From NCBI GenBank assembly GCA_020631735.1, contig CM036170.1, positions 69,145,737 through 69,209,736 of the forward strand: a stretch of DNA of 64,000 bases. Reading direction: 5' to 3'. A model generated the notes under the pieces. The model worked only from the letters and a program-made list of their open reading frames with translations, was not told the origin of the DNA and did no database searches. Positions 38,821 to 48,839 of this stretch are shown in pieces. The translations under genes were made by a program, and so were the position numbers. The first letter of the stretch is position 1, and the number at the start of each line of letters is the position of its first letter. Source of the DNA: Saccharum officinarum. Lineage: Eukaryota > Streptophyta > Magnoliopsida > Poales > Poaceae.

Positions 38821-39515
38821 CATGCTTGATTTGGAGACTAAGCAAGTTGTCAAAGAAGTTTCTCTAGCATTGAAGTCAACTAGGTAGAGATTCTCATATC
38901 TAAAGCCCTTGAATGCCACATTTGAACCATCCACACTAATAACATCCACATCATCAACCTCAAAGATGCATTTGTAGCCTAGATCACATATTTGTGCCAC
39001 GGATAGAAGATTGAAATCCAAGCTTTCAACTAGCAACACATTAGAGATACTCATGTCATTTGATATTGCAATCTTGCCCAAGCCAATAACCTTGCCTTTC
39101 TTGTTATTGCCAAATATGATAGAATCAACACCACTATCATTATCATTGATTGAGTCAAACATTCTTGATGTACCGGTCATGTGTTGAGTGCACCCACTAT
39201 CAATAATCCAATGCCTTCCTCCGGCTTTGTAATTGACCTACAAGCAAATCAATGAAGTTTAGGTACCCATTTTTGCTTGGGTCCTTGTAGGTTAGTAACT
39301 AAGCTCTTTGGTACCCAAATAGCCTTCTTCTTTGGGCCCACAATTGGTGTACCAACAAACTTAGCTTGCACACCCTTCACACCCTTGGTAAGCACATAGC
39401 AAGAATCAAAAGGTATAGCATTAATAAGGTTCTTGCTTTGATTCTTTTTATTGCAATTATACTCTAGGTGCCCAACTTGCTTGCATCTATTGCAAAACCG
39501 ACCATTGCCCTTCAC
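38815..39515 (-). pseudogene. Copia gag zinc knuckle and protease, fragment
   Basis: The frame 39515-39249 has CNRCKQVGHLEYNC, a CX2CX4HX4C zinc knuckle of the gag nucleocapsid. After a stop and frame change, WIIDSGCTQHMTG (about 39200) contains the DSG aspartic-protease active site, and the frame runs to 38815. The N-terminal bulk of gag is missing because the 5' deletion joins the LTR stump directly to the zinc-knuckle region. Confidence 0.88.
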
Positions 39516-39535
39516 AAAGCTAGGCTTTGGAGTTG

Positions 39536-39589
39536 CAAAGGTTAGTCCTAGGTTTTATCAATTAGCTAAAACCAAACTAGGGACTTTCA
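39536..39589 (-). repeat. 5' LTR stump at deletion junction
   Basis: The sequence 39541-39589 matches the first about 50 bases of the 3' LTR (34871-34919) with two or three differences. The match stops at CAAAG, which is present at both parent sites (34866-34870 in the LTR; 39536-39540 in gag), so the deletion probably formed through five bases of microhomology. Confidence 0.85.
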
Positions 39590-39594
39590 GTGGC

Positions 39595-40030
39595 GCGCAC
39601 CGGCAAGCGTCCACACCTAGATAGAGGGGGGTGTCGGTTGCCACCACACCATGCGGAGCCGATCTCGGACTCGCCCGCGCTGGTGGGAGGCGCGCACCGG
39701 CAAGCAAGCGTCCATGCCTAGACAGGGGGGGTGTAGGGGGGTTGTCAGCCGCCGCCACACCACGCGGAGCCGTTCCCGGACTCACCGCGCTGGTGGGAGG
39801 CACGCACCGGCCAACTTCCACGCCTGGACCGTGGAGGGGGGGTGTTGCGTGCGCCGCCACACTGCGCGGAGTCATTTTTGGACTCGCCCGTGCAAGTGGG
39901 AAGCGCACACCGGCAAGTGTCCACTCCTGGATAGGGGATAGGGGGGTGCCGGTCGCCGCCACACCACGCGGAGCCATTCGTGGACTCGCCCGTGACAGTG
40001 AGAGGCGCGCCGGCAATTATCCGTGCCAGC
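39595..40030. repeat. GC-rich tandem repeat array, right part
   Basis: Continues the units of 32401-32662, with starts near 39645, 39750, 39857 and 39957, each with CACCACGCGGAGCC or a close variant followed by GGACTCGCCCG. Removing the element and one GTGGC restores GGTGGGTGGCGCGCACCGG, which matches other units. Confidence 0.85.
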
Positions 40031-41120
40031 AAGGCAGGGGAAGAGGGAACAAGGAGGACGCCTCCAAGGAGGGAGCGGCGTCCGTAGACGTCGCCATCCG
40101 GGCTTTTGCCATAGCCTCAACCAACCCACCTGTTTGGGGACGCGACCGCGTCGGCTCGCGGTGCGCCGTGCTGGAGGGAGCTACGCCAGCCGCCACACGG
40201 GGACGGCAAAGGGGCGTGACGTGGCCACGGTGGGTCGTGGTTCGCCATGCTAGGAGAAGAGATGCCGGGCGTCGCCACACGAGGACGACAGGGCCAGGCC
40301 TAGGGTGAGGGAGGGGCGTCGGTCGCCGCCACACGGGGATGACAGAACCGGTCCCAAGGAGCACTCGACGATGAGGACGCACCAGGCAGCACCACCCGTG
40401 CGGACCCCAGGGTCGAACAGCCAGCCAGTCAGCCCAACGCGGCCATCGTGCACCCCGTGCCCAAGCTTGCCGGAGCCAACACGCGCAGCCGCACCATCGT
40501 CCGCCGTGCCCAGGAGTTCGCGTCCGCCACGACCTGGCCGCGCGCCACCGCGTTGCGCTCGACCGCCTCGGTGACGGCCAGCAGCGCGCCAAGGCCGGTG
40601 CCAGTGCCCGCTGCCACGCCGCGTCCGTGGCCGCCTCCGCATCCGCCGGCCCCGAAGGAGCCGGATCCGTACCCGGAGGACACGGATCCGGCCCTTCGCC
40701 GGACTTCAGGCTCGCCGGTGGCCAGTGAAGATGCCGAGAAGCGGATCTCAGCCTGGGAGGGGGGGAGGGAGGGGAGAAGCGCTCCTTCGAGCCGGAGACG
40801 GGGAAGAGCCAGCCAGACGGTTCCGGTGGTGGAAGTGTTGGATCCAGATTCGGGGAGCCTGGATCCGCCGCGCCGGCCGCCGGAGATCGCTGGAGACGGG
40901 GAAGTGGAGATCCAGGGCGACGAGCATGTTCCCGCACGAAGAGCTCGCGACCCGCTCCAGGGCGAAGAACCTCGCCGCCGCAGTCCTAGGGAGCCGCGCG
41001 GGCATCCCGGCAGCTCCCTCCGGCGGCGGCGAGGGGAGGAGGTGGTCAGGTGGGGTTGGGGCGGCGGCGGCTAGGGTTTCCGCCCGATTCGCCCGTGCGG
41101 GTGGGCGACGCGGGGGCCTT
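40031..41120 (-). other. GC-rich segment with gene-fragment character
   Basis: Open in several frames on both strands, as expected at this GC content. On the minus strand an AACCCTAGCC leader at about 41072 is followed by an ATG at 41005 opening an 85-codon frame (MPARLPRTAAARFFALERVA...), and a Gly/Ala-rich frame at 40683-40429 reads VERNAVARGQVVADANSWAR. These look like captured or degenerate gene pieces, perhaps within a DNA transposon. No domain is recognised and no splice model holds together. Confidence 0.3.
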
Positions 41121-42943
41121 GCATAGTTTTTTTTCCATTATGCGACTATAATATTCTTGTATATAGGAATCATAAAACCACTGTGAACTTTGTGATTGAC
41201 CTATTAGCATAGATGAGAACACCATAGTGTTTGGCCATCCTGTGCAAAAGACATAGTTATGTAATAATAGGTTTTTGCTCATACGTTAAAACGGGAATAA
41301 AAAATCATTATTGCGATGATTTTTATGAGCTTAAAAATCCATGTTCTCATATATTTCCCACTTATAACACATATATAAAACAATGACTTGTGCTCATCTT
41401 GGTTCTGAATCAAGCACAAGTAGTGTAGTTGATGAATCGCTTTCAATAATTTGTGTCACAAAACAATTCATTTATAATGACTCCTACATCCATTCATTTA
41501 TTTAGGAACAAAGAATAAAGATGGGGGTGGTCTATTTTAGATGATATTATCACAAAACTGAGTCAACCGTACGAGTGCATAGCCATTGTGCCGATACATA
41601 GTCTTGCAATTATTCAATGATCAATACTATAGCCACGAAGATAATCTTGAAAGCAATTTATGCTGCCCCATAGTACACAGGTTATCTCCAAAGCAATTCA
41701 TGTTTTACCCCATAGTTGTTTGTCTCTTCCTCTTGCTCTGAGGGCCATCCCTGAACCTGAGAGCCCTACAGAGCTCAGTGATGGTTGCTCACAACCACAT
41801 CACAAACAAATTAGTTAGAATCCAGCAGGAAACCAATTTGTTCATGATCAACATAGTGGATGATTCATATACAAAAGACCAAAACCACTCTGTAATACCA
41901 CCAAGCCTAGTTGAAAGTTGTCACCCACAGCAACATTGCTGTTACCTAGAGCAACATTGAAGATCTGCAGTCTCGTTTTTAGCAGTCAACAACACAGCAG
42001 CGAGCTCACAAGTCTCACACCAAAACTAAGATTTGTCATCAAAATAATGACAATTGACAAAGACCATCAAGGGATATATTTTTTAGGAAAAGAACATTGA
42101 GTCTCATGGAGCAAAGAACAAAAATAGAGACCATCACTAAGACACAACGGCACACCTCATCCATATACTGAATTGTTCATACATAGTAAGTTGCAACCCT
42201 AATGTCACACATTAACATAGAGGTGGAAATTCAAATTATTCCTTGAAGGATCTCCATTCACCATTTTGCCACACTTTAGCATGTACATAATGGTCAATTG
42301 GTTTATGATTCCATGGATCAGCAACTATGTCTCAGAAACTAAACTCCAACCAAGGCCTCTCTGATTGTTTGTGCTTTGATCAGGAGTTGTACTGGCTACA
42401 AGATACACTAATTTTCTTCATACCTATATTTGCAGACAGCACAATAATTTTATTTGATGAAACAACAGCACAATATTTGGTGTGTTCATCCACTAAACTT
42501 TCAGTTTCAGGCAGTTTTTATTATTATTTTTTTGCAGTGATAGAATATATGCATCAGATAGTGGGTCACTTCAAAATTTAAAACAATTTATGCAATTTTA
42601 TAAAGATGTACCCAACCTGACAGCTGTCATCCTTGCTACTGAAATCTTTATATAAATGAAATAAGAAGGATTAATCGGTTCACCCTGGCATTATTTAAAT
42701 GAACTTACCAACTTTGATGTGCAACATTTGAGGCACACTATGAGATGCTGCTAGGCGAACAGTTTTTTTTTATTGTGATAATATGCTTCTGCGTTCCTAT
42801 CTATTATGATCTTTCAAAATAACCTACACTATAGCATGTAGATTCAAAATCGAAGAACTGTGTTAGAATCATTTTTGTGTAGTAACTGTAAGCAGAAACT
42901 GCATTTTGTCAATTCTACTGAAGGTTACAGAAAAGGGGTTGAG
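41121..42943. other. Intergenic, no gene seen
   Basis: AT-rich sequence without a supportable exon, RNA gene or TE boundary. Short ORFs of 60-84 codons appear random. Confidence 0.4.
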
Positions 42944-43090
42944 CAGTGGTGGATCCAGGGGGGCTCCCCCTAGAGCCTCATTTTGCCTTTAAATTACTGT
43001 ACAATTAGCCTCAAATCATCATTAATCTATAGGTTTAGTCATAAGTCTTCATTATTTAGCCCCCGGAAGCTCATCCTGGATCCGCCACTG
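42944..43090. repeat. Short TIR element (hAT-like MITE)
   Basis: The ends CAGTGGTGGATCCAGG and CCTGGATCCGCCACTG are inverted copies around a 115-bp noncoding centre. Flanks GTTGAG and GTTGAA may be a decayed duplication. The CAGTGGCGGATCCAG type end suggests hAT, but a clean eight-base duplication is not visible. Confidence 0.75.
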
Positions 43091-43148
43091 GTTGAACTTG
43101 TCAGCTGCTCCCTTTGTACTGACCTTTTCTTTCTGAAAACAAGATTGA

Positions 43149-43488
43149 GGGGGTGTTTAGTTCCCACCAAAAAAATTTCACCCCATCACATTGAATGTTT
43201 GATACATGCATGAAGTACTAAATGTAGGCGAAAAAAAAAACTAATTGCACAATTTGGTTGAAAACGGCGAGACGAATCTTTTAAGCCTAATTAGTCCATG
43301 ATTAGCCTTAGGTGCTACAGTAACACACATGTAATAATAACCACTTAATTAGGCTTAATAAATTCGTCTGACAGTTTCCAGGTAAGTTATGTAATTAGTT
43401 TTTTTTATTAGTATCAAAAACTCCTTCCGACGTCACATGAAACATGCGATATGACACGTAAACTTTTCACACACCAACTAAACACCCC
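43149..43488. repeat. Tourist-like MITE
   Basis: Starts GGGGGTGTTTAGTTCCC and ends CCAACTAAACACCCC, close to the copy at 15363-15687 in length and interior motifs (CTTAATTAGGCTTAATAAATTCG). Flanking triplets are TGA and AGA. Confidence 0.82.
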
Positions 43489-43520
43489 AGAGGCATCGGG
43501 CACGAGCTACATGATTTGTT

Positions 43521-43660
43521 ACCTGAGCGGCGATGGTGGCTTTGGTAGTCTTGCTTGAACCGTCATTGCCGAGGTCAGCTTCTGCGGTAGACCAGCGCCA
43601 CCGGAACTGTGATGACCACACGGCACTCACTGCCTGCAACACCTCACACAACGTGGGCAT
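43521..43660 (-). pseudogene. Possible exon or gene fragment, unrecognised
   Basis: On the minus strand an ATG at 43660 opens a frame reading MPTLCEVLQAVSAVWSSQFR, then STAEADLGNDGSSKTTKAT and IAAQ before a GTAACA donor-like site at about 43520. The composition is protein-like, but no upstream or downstream exon is clear and no family is recognised. The GC-rich stretch to 44240 contains further open frames on both strands without support. Confidence 0.3.
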
Positions 43661-43841
43661 GCCTTGCAGAGACGACCAAGGTCTGCACCATCCGCTGCCG
43701 ACGCAGCTTGCCTCGTGATTTGGTTGGCATTTCAGAGATTCCTGCTCGGACAGTCGGACTCAATCGCTTTCGCTGCAGCTGTCAGGCCGCCGAGCACATC
43801 TCGAGCGCCTGCGTGGGGCGGATGAACTGCGCCGCGACGCG

Positions 43842-43969
43842 GAGGCCTGTGAGCCCACCGTCATGGCTGCCCTGTGCAACTACGCCGAGGCTGGAGACGA
43901 ACGCCGAGGCCTGTGAGCCCACTGTCATGGCTGCCCTGTGTGACTACGCCGAGGCTGGGGCCGGGGTCG
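43842..43969. repeat. 64-bp tandem duplication
   Basis: GAGGCCTGTGAGCCCACCG followed by TCATGGCTGCCCTGTG and ACTACGCCGAGGCTGG occurs at 43842 and again at 43906, with only a few differences. The unit is not a multiple of three, so any coding frame would shift between copies. Confidence 0.85.
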
Positions 43970-44334
43970 CCGGTTGACGCGCCGGGCAGGGGCCCATGCC
44001 CGTGCCCGTGCCCGCGCCCGCTCCGCGCTGCCGCCCGGCCTCCTGCCGTCCCACGGCCTCGCGGAGTAGCGGGCCCTGTGCGCAATGCTCGTCGGTGAGG
44101 GTTGGGCGGAGTAGCAGCGGCGAGCTGGCAACCGGTGAGGCAGAGGTGGGCGAGAGAGAGACGCGTGAGAGAGAGGGGAACGGTAGGTCCTACTTGTCAG
44201 CACAAATCGACGGGAGGAGGTGGAGTGTCGCTGGCTTCACTACGGCTGGGTGAACGGATCCTGTTCTGTCTTTTTAGGAGTAGAGATTCATGTGATAGAC
44301 GATTAACGCAAGAGTTAAGAAGTTTATCTCATTT

Positions 44335-44512
44335 CTAATTAAATTCATATTTCAAACGTGCTTGTTTATGCTAATGGCTAATCGGAGATGATATGCTGAG
44401 TGTGTTGTGCAAGTGCAACATCTCTAATTAAATTCATATTTCAAACGTGCTTGTTTATGCTAATGGCTAATCGGAGATGATATGCTGAGTGTGTTGTGCA
44501 AGTGCAACATCT
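44335..44512. repeat. 89-bp perfect tandem duplication
   Basis: CTAATTAAATTCATATTTC through GTTGTGCAAGTGCAACATCT is present twice in tandem (44335-44423 and 44424-44512) with no difference that I can see. It is therefore very recent, or an assembly duplication. Confidence 0.92.
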
Positions 44513-44696
44513 CTCCAGGGGTAGACACTCGGTTAGACTATATTTAAGTTCTTGACTTAACTAATGCTCGTATTTTTCTTCAGGATTTTATCACGATGTT
44601 TCAGGAAAAATAATCTTGGAAGTAGAAGGCATCTTGACCGCTGGATCCCAATTAAATTGATGAGAAGATCAAGTATTTCTTCTGGAGGACCTTTCC

Positions 44697-44782
<86 letters not shown>

Positions 44783-45276
44783 GCAGTAGCAGCGGCGGCG
44801 GCGGCGGCAGGAGTAGTAATAGTAGTAGTAGCAGTAGCAGGAGTAGTAGTAGCCGGAGTAGTCGTAGGCGGGGCAGTGGTGGTAGTAGTAGTGGTGGTAG
44901 TCGTAGTGGTAGTAGTGGTGGTGGTGGTGGTAGTAGTGGTAGTGGTAGTAGTCGTCGTAGTCGTAGTAGTCGTAGTCGTCGTAGTGGTAGTAGTCGTCGT
45001 AGTGGTAGTAGTAGTAGTCGTCGCCGTCGTCGTAGTAGTGGTCGTAGTAGTAGTCGTAGTAGTAGTCGTAGTGGTCGTAGTCGTCGTAGTAGTAGTCATA
45101 GTGGTAGTAGTCGTAGTAGTCGTCGTCGAAGTAGTAGTAGTCGTAGTGGTGGTGGTGGTGGTGGAGCAGAAGTAGGAGTAGCAGTAGGAGGAGGAGGAGG
45201 AGGAGGAGCAGCAGGAGTAGGAGTAGTAGCAGGAGCAGCAGGAGGAGGAGTAGCAGGAGGAGGAGGAGTAGGAGTA

Positions 45277-45327
<51 letters not shown>
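44697..45327. repeat. Compound trinucleotide tract
   Basis: About 75 bp of AAT units, then about 500 bp of AGT/GGT/CGT/CGG-type units with a fixed G-T-purine rhythm, then AGG/AGC units, then AAT units again up to 45327. It reads as poly-Val, poly-Thr, poly-Tyr or poly-Ile in various frames. None of these is a gene. Confidence 0.95.
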
Positions 45328-45329
<2 letters not shown>

Positions 45330-45743
45330 CTTGAGATACTGTTTCGACTGAACCTAAAGTAGGGACAGATGCACTTACATAAATATAAAAAATAGGGGCC
45401 CATACGATACAAAGCACTTCATTATTCCACAATAGTAGTATTATGGAGCATAAGTTCCTGACAAGTTTTCCCAGGCACAGAATTTTTGTGACATGAGTAC
45501 ATGACAATCGCTGTCCCCCATCTTTGCTACAGACAGCATCAACTCTTCTGTTTTCAGCTCCAGAAAGTGTACACTATAGGTGTGTGGCAATGATGATTTC
45601 AAGCCACACATTGTATAATTGTTGCTGGTGGGGTGAATATGCGTGAACATGAGAGGAGCCCCATACCTGACTTGCAGGAGCGCAATGTTTTTGCCTACGA
45701 GCAACATTTCTGTCCCCTGACTCTACAATTTAAGCAAAAACCT

Positions 45744-48139
45744 TCACAAAGTTTCTGCAACATTCAGTCTTCCTTCCATGATATCTCTAACGAAATTGTT
45801 CAAAGAACACCGTGAAGATCCACCTTCTTGAATTGTGCTGTGTGAAGCCTCTCGCAATTCTGCAGCTCTTCTTCTCATCTCTAGGCTATCAGCATCACTC
45901 AAATCCATAAGCTTTGTTACAGCATCAGAGATTGCGGCCCTGCTGACAACACCATCCTCTCTTCTCTGTTCCCTCAAGTTGATGCCAATCTTCCATTCAT
46001 CGGCTACGAGATGACCAATCACCAACTGATCCCAAAAAACGGGAAAAGCAAGCACAGGCACTCCAGCGAACACGGCCTCCAGGGTCGAGTTCCATCCACA
46101 ATGGCTCAGGAAGCCACCGATGGAGGGGTGGCACAGGACCTTCAGCTGGTCACACCAAGCCACCACCAAACCCTTGTCACCAGAGATCTGCTGGAGGGTG
46201 GTGGTGGTAGCTCTGTCCCGGGCCACCCAGAAGAACCTAACTGTGCTTTCATGCAGCCCCAAGGCAACCTCTTCCAACTGAGACGAAGGCATCGAAACAT
46301 AGCTGCCAAATGATACGTACAATACCGAGTTTCTTGGTTGGGCATCCAGCCAATCAAAATAGTTCTCATGGTGAAGCTTGTCTGAATCACCCTTCAGTGG
46401 CATATATGGAATTGAAGGACCAACTGTATATATGGGGCAAGGAACCACTTGCCTTGTTCCATTGATGGCACCGGTTTCAAGCTCATAGAAGGAGGTGAAG
46501 AGGACACACTGTGCCTTGCGCACGTTGGAGAACACGTGTGCGCATCGTTTCATTGGCAGCACCATCGAGCGGAAGATCTTGATATCAGAACATTTTACTG
46601 ACGAGAGGGCTGGGAATGGGAAATATTGATCCAAGGACTCGCAGCTGAGGCCTGCAGTTCCTAGGAGGTCAGATGCTCGTATCTATAACTACTGAGCCAA
46701 GTAACTAAAAGTACATATGCAAACATATTAGCACTGGAAGTGGCTGGAATGCTTAAACCAAAAGACTTCAGAACAAGTTGGGCGCTCTGAATGCATGCAA
46801 ATTGGAAATTGTTATCAGCAAAGAGTAAAAATATTCATTAGTGCTTAGTGGGACAAGAAGAATTTTCTGGGCTAACTCGTTCATAGTTTTCATTGATTGG
46901 CAAGTGATTCTGCCACTCCGAATTCAGCATCCGTGACTACCTTATTCAGGAGATGGAAAACGAAGGACATGGTTTTGTCCTAGAATCATGGTTCATGGGT
47001 TTGGAATCTCAGATTGTAGAGATAAAAATGGAAAACTAAATAAAGTTTCAGAGTTAACTGAAAATGCTTTGGTTTCTCTAGGCACCGAATGTTAGTGATG
47101 AAACGGATACTGGTTTATTGAATAACAGTGGAAAACAATCTAATTGAGCAATCGTTGCACGCCTCCCTGAATTGAGGAGCTCTATGACTAAATCCTGAAT
47201 TTTTGAGCATGTACGCATATTATTCCCAGACATTGACATTTGGATATGCTTGCTAATAGCATTCTGAGGCTTTCAGATCAAATAAGACGTGCCATTTTCA
47301 GTAATCATTCATGAAGGCGGTAGTTGTCTTCACTGATCTCTAACTTTGGTTAAATTGGTTTTATGAACCTTTCAACAGAAAATGATTCAACTAGACATTT
47401 TTCTAGACACAACAGAATTCAACATTTTTTTTGCATCAAAGTTCTTGGAAGCGGATGACTTAAATAAGCAAGAAGAAAAACAGAAATAGCTCTCTGCTAG
47501 TCCCCTCTGACTCTGCCCTCCCTGTATCGACTTAGTAAATAACTAGATCTTATTTTTCCTGCGTTTGGACGATCAAACTCCCCACGCTCAAATCTTAATC
47601 CACCATTCAGTCGTATACAAAAAGAAGGAGAAGTAGCCAATACCTTCTTCCCCTTGATCACCATCCGCAGTCGGCCATCGGTCCACGTGCCAGAGCGCCA
47701 AGAAGAACGTGGCCGGCTGCGTCCACAGCGAGCAAACCGGTATCCCCCGCGCAGCTCCGGCCGCCACGCCCCAAGTCAGGAAGGTGTCGGCCACGATGGC
47801 GTCCGGCTTCTTCTCCAGCGTCAGGCGGTCCAGCAGCCGCTCGACGGGCTCCACCATCTTGACCAGCACGGCCTCGACGAAGCCTGCGAAGTCGGCGCCG
47901 CGGTTCCGCTCGGAGGGGATGACGTTGGGGATGGTGGCGAGGCGGACGCGGTCGGGGAGCGCGTCGGGCACCCCTGCGGCGGCCAGCAGCGCGTGCCACT
48001 CCTCCGTGACGACGACGGTGACGCTGATGGCGGCGTCCGCGGCGGCGAGCTGGCGGCACACGACGAGCATGGGGTTGATGTGACCACGGCAGGGGTATGG
48101 CACCGCGACCACGTGCCGAGCTGCCGCAGCTGTGGCCAT
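45744..48139 (-). CDS. UDP-glycosyltransferase, UGT87-like
   Basis: Two exons: 48139-47644 (ATG start, AAG|GTATTG donor) and 46651-45744 (CTGCAG acceptor, stop), joined through a split Gly codon by a 992-bp intron. The 467 residues are normal for plant family-1 glycosyltransferases. These enzymes move a sugar from a UDP-sugar to small molecules in the cytosol. The N-terminus has PYPCRGHINPM with the catalytic His20; AIVADTF provides the partner Asp118. The 44-residue sugar-donor (PSPG) motif spans 331-374, from WCDQLKVLCHP through HCGWNST to FWDQ. IPNVIPSER...RGADF and the VVTEEWHALL segment are typical of the UGT87 group. I see no lesion, so it is probably functional. The substrate cannot be told. 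An old copia element ends 51 bp upstream of the ATG in the same orientation, so the promoter is probably partly LTR-derived. Confidence 0.92.
46652..47643 (-). other. Intron of the UGT87-like gene
   Basis: AT-rich, bounded by GTATTG and CTGCAG in the minus direction; no ORF or repeat element inside. Its phase-1 position in the middle of the protein separates the acceptor-binding half from the rest. Confidence 0.85.
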
Positions 48140-48194
48140 TATATTTCTACGCGCAGACTGCAGAGCGAGATCGGTGGAGTACTAGTACTAGTAC

Positions 48195-48656
48195 TGTTGT
48201 CAAAACGGATCAGGATCACTAGCAGTACATAGGGTACATGTCTTTGGAAATCGTTACATCCTAGTATATGGTCTAGACATAGGGAAAAGGGAAATGAGAG
48301 TGAGTCGGGAAGTGCAGACCAGTGGGGGGCGCGGCGGAGGAGGAAGCGGAGCCGGAGGCAGCCAGGTCGGTGAAGTTGTAGTCGATATAGTGGAGCAGCG
48401 TGTTGGGGAAGATGGGCGATGCAATGGAGTTTGGTGGCGGTTTACAGCACTCCTCTCTAAATTGGCTAGGGTTTCTTGGTGGGGTGCTGGTGGCTACAAT
48501 GAACCTCGTTATGTGAGCCCTGCCCCACCTCCTCTTTATTGTGCGGCGCGACAGGGCCCCACCAGCCGTGTCATTGGGCTGGACGTCCCCGATCAAAACG
48601 CAGTCAAGGGGTCCGTCTCGACCGTTAGGTCAAGACGGATGAGATCAATTCTAACA
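48195..48656 (-). repeat. 3' LTR of the old copia element, adjacent to the UGT87-like gene
   Basis: On the minus strand it begins TGTTAGAATTGATC after a purine-rich ATAAGGGGAAAA tract and ends CCGTTTTGACAACA next to AGTAC. It shares its first about 120 bases and an AACCCTAGC block with the 5' LTR. A CACAATAAAGAGG stretch stands where the 5' LTR has CCATATAAGAGGG (TATA box). It lies immediately upstream of the glycosyltransferase ATG. Confidence 0.82.
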
Positions 48657-48839
48657 TTTTCCCCTTATCTCATCTTATACTTTAAACTTTAAGCTTTACT
48701 TTATATTTATTTCTTTTACCATTCCATCACAGATCAGTGCATAGAGTGTGCCTCATCGTTACGATCAATCTCCGATAGATTAACAGCTACAATACACGTG
48801 TCTGTTCTGAAACAGATTATTTAACTTTTGGGCCCTTTA

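Larger units (their letters stand above)
32663..39589 (-). mobile_element. Sirevirus-like Ty1/copia retrotransposon, 5'-deleted
   Basis: A 6927-bp minus-strand element flanked by GTGGC (32658-32662 and 39590-39594). The 3' LTR is complete (32663-34919). The 5' LTR is reduced to about 54 bp at 39536-39589 and is joined directly to the gag zinc-knuckle region, so the primer site and most of gag are deleted. The gene order (protease, integrase, reverse transcriptase, RNase H) is that of Ty1/copia. YVDDIIFGST, the multiple AGGGGGAG tracts near the 3' LTR and the palindrome-rich LTR suit the Sirevirus lineage. The pol frame has several stops. The element cannot move on its own. Confidence 0.92.

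Noticed and set aside
44557..45507. 316-codon Thr/Ile-rich ORF and its antisense poly-Val and poly-Tyr frames
   Set aside because: Entirely the trinucleotide tract; no flanking coding sequence.
47654..48232. Plus-strand ORFs of 124-192 codons
   Set aside because: Antisense shadows of exon 1 of the UGT87-like gene, which has the catalytic motifs and a correct splice model.
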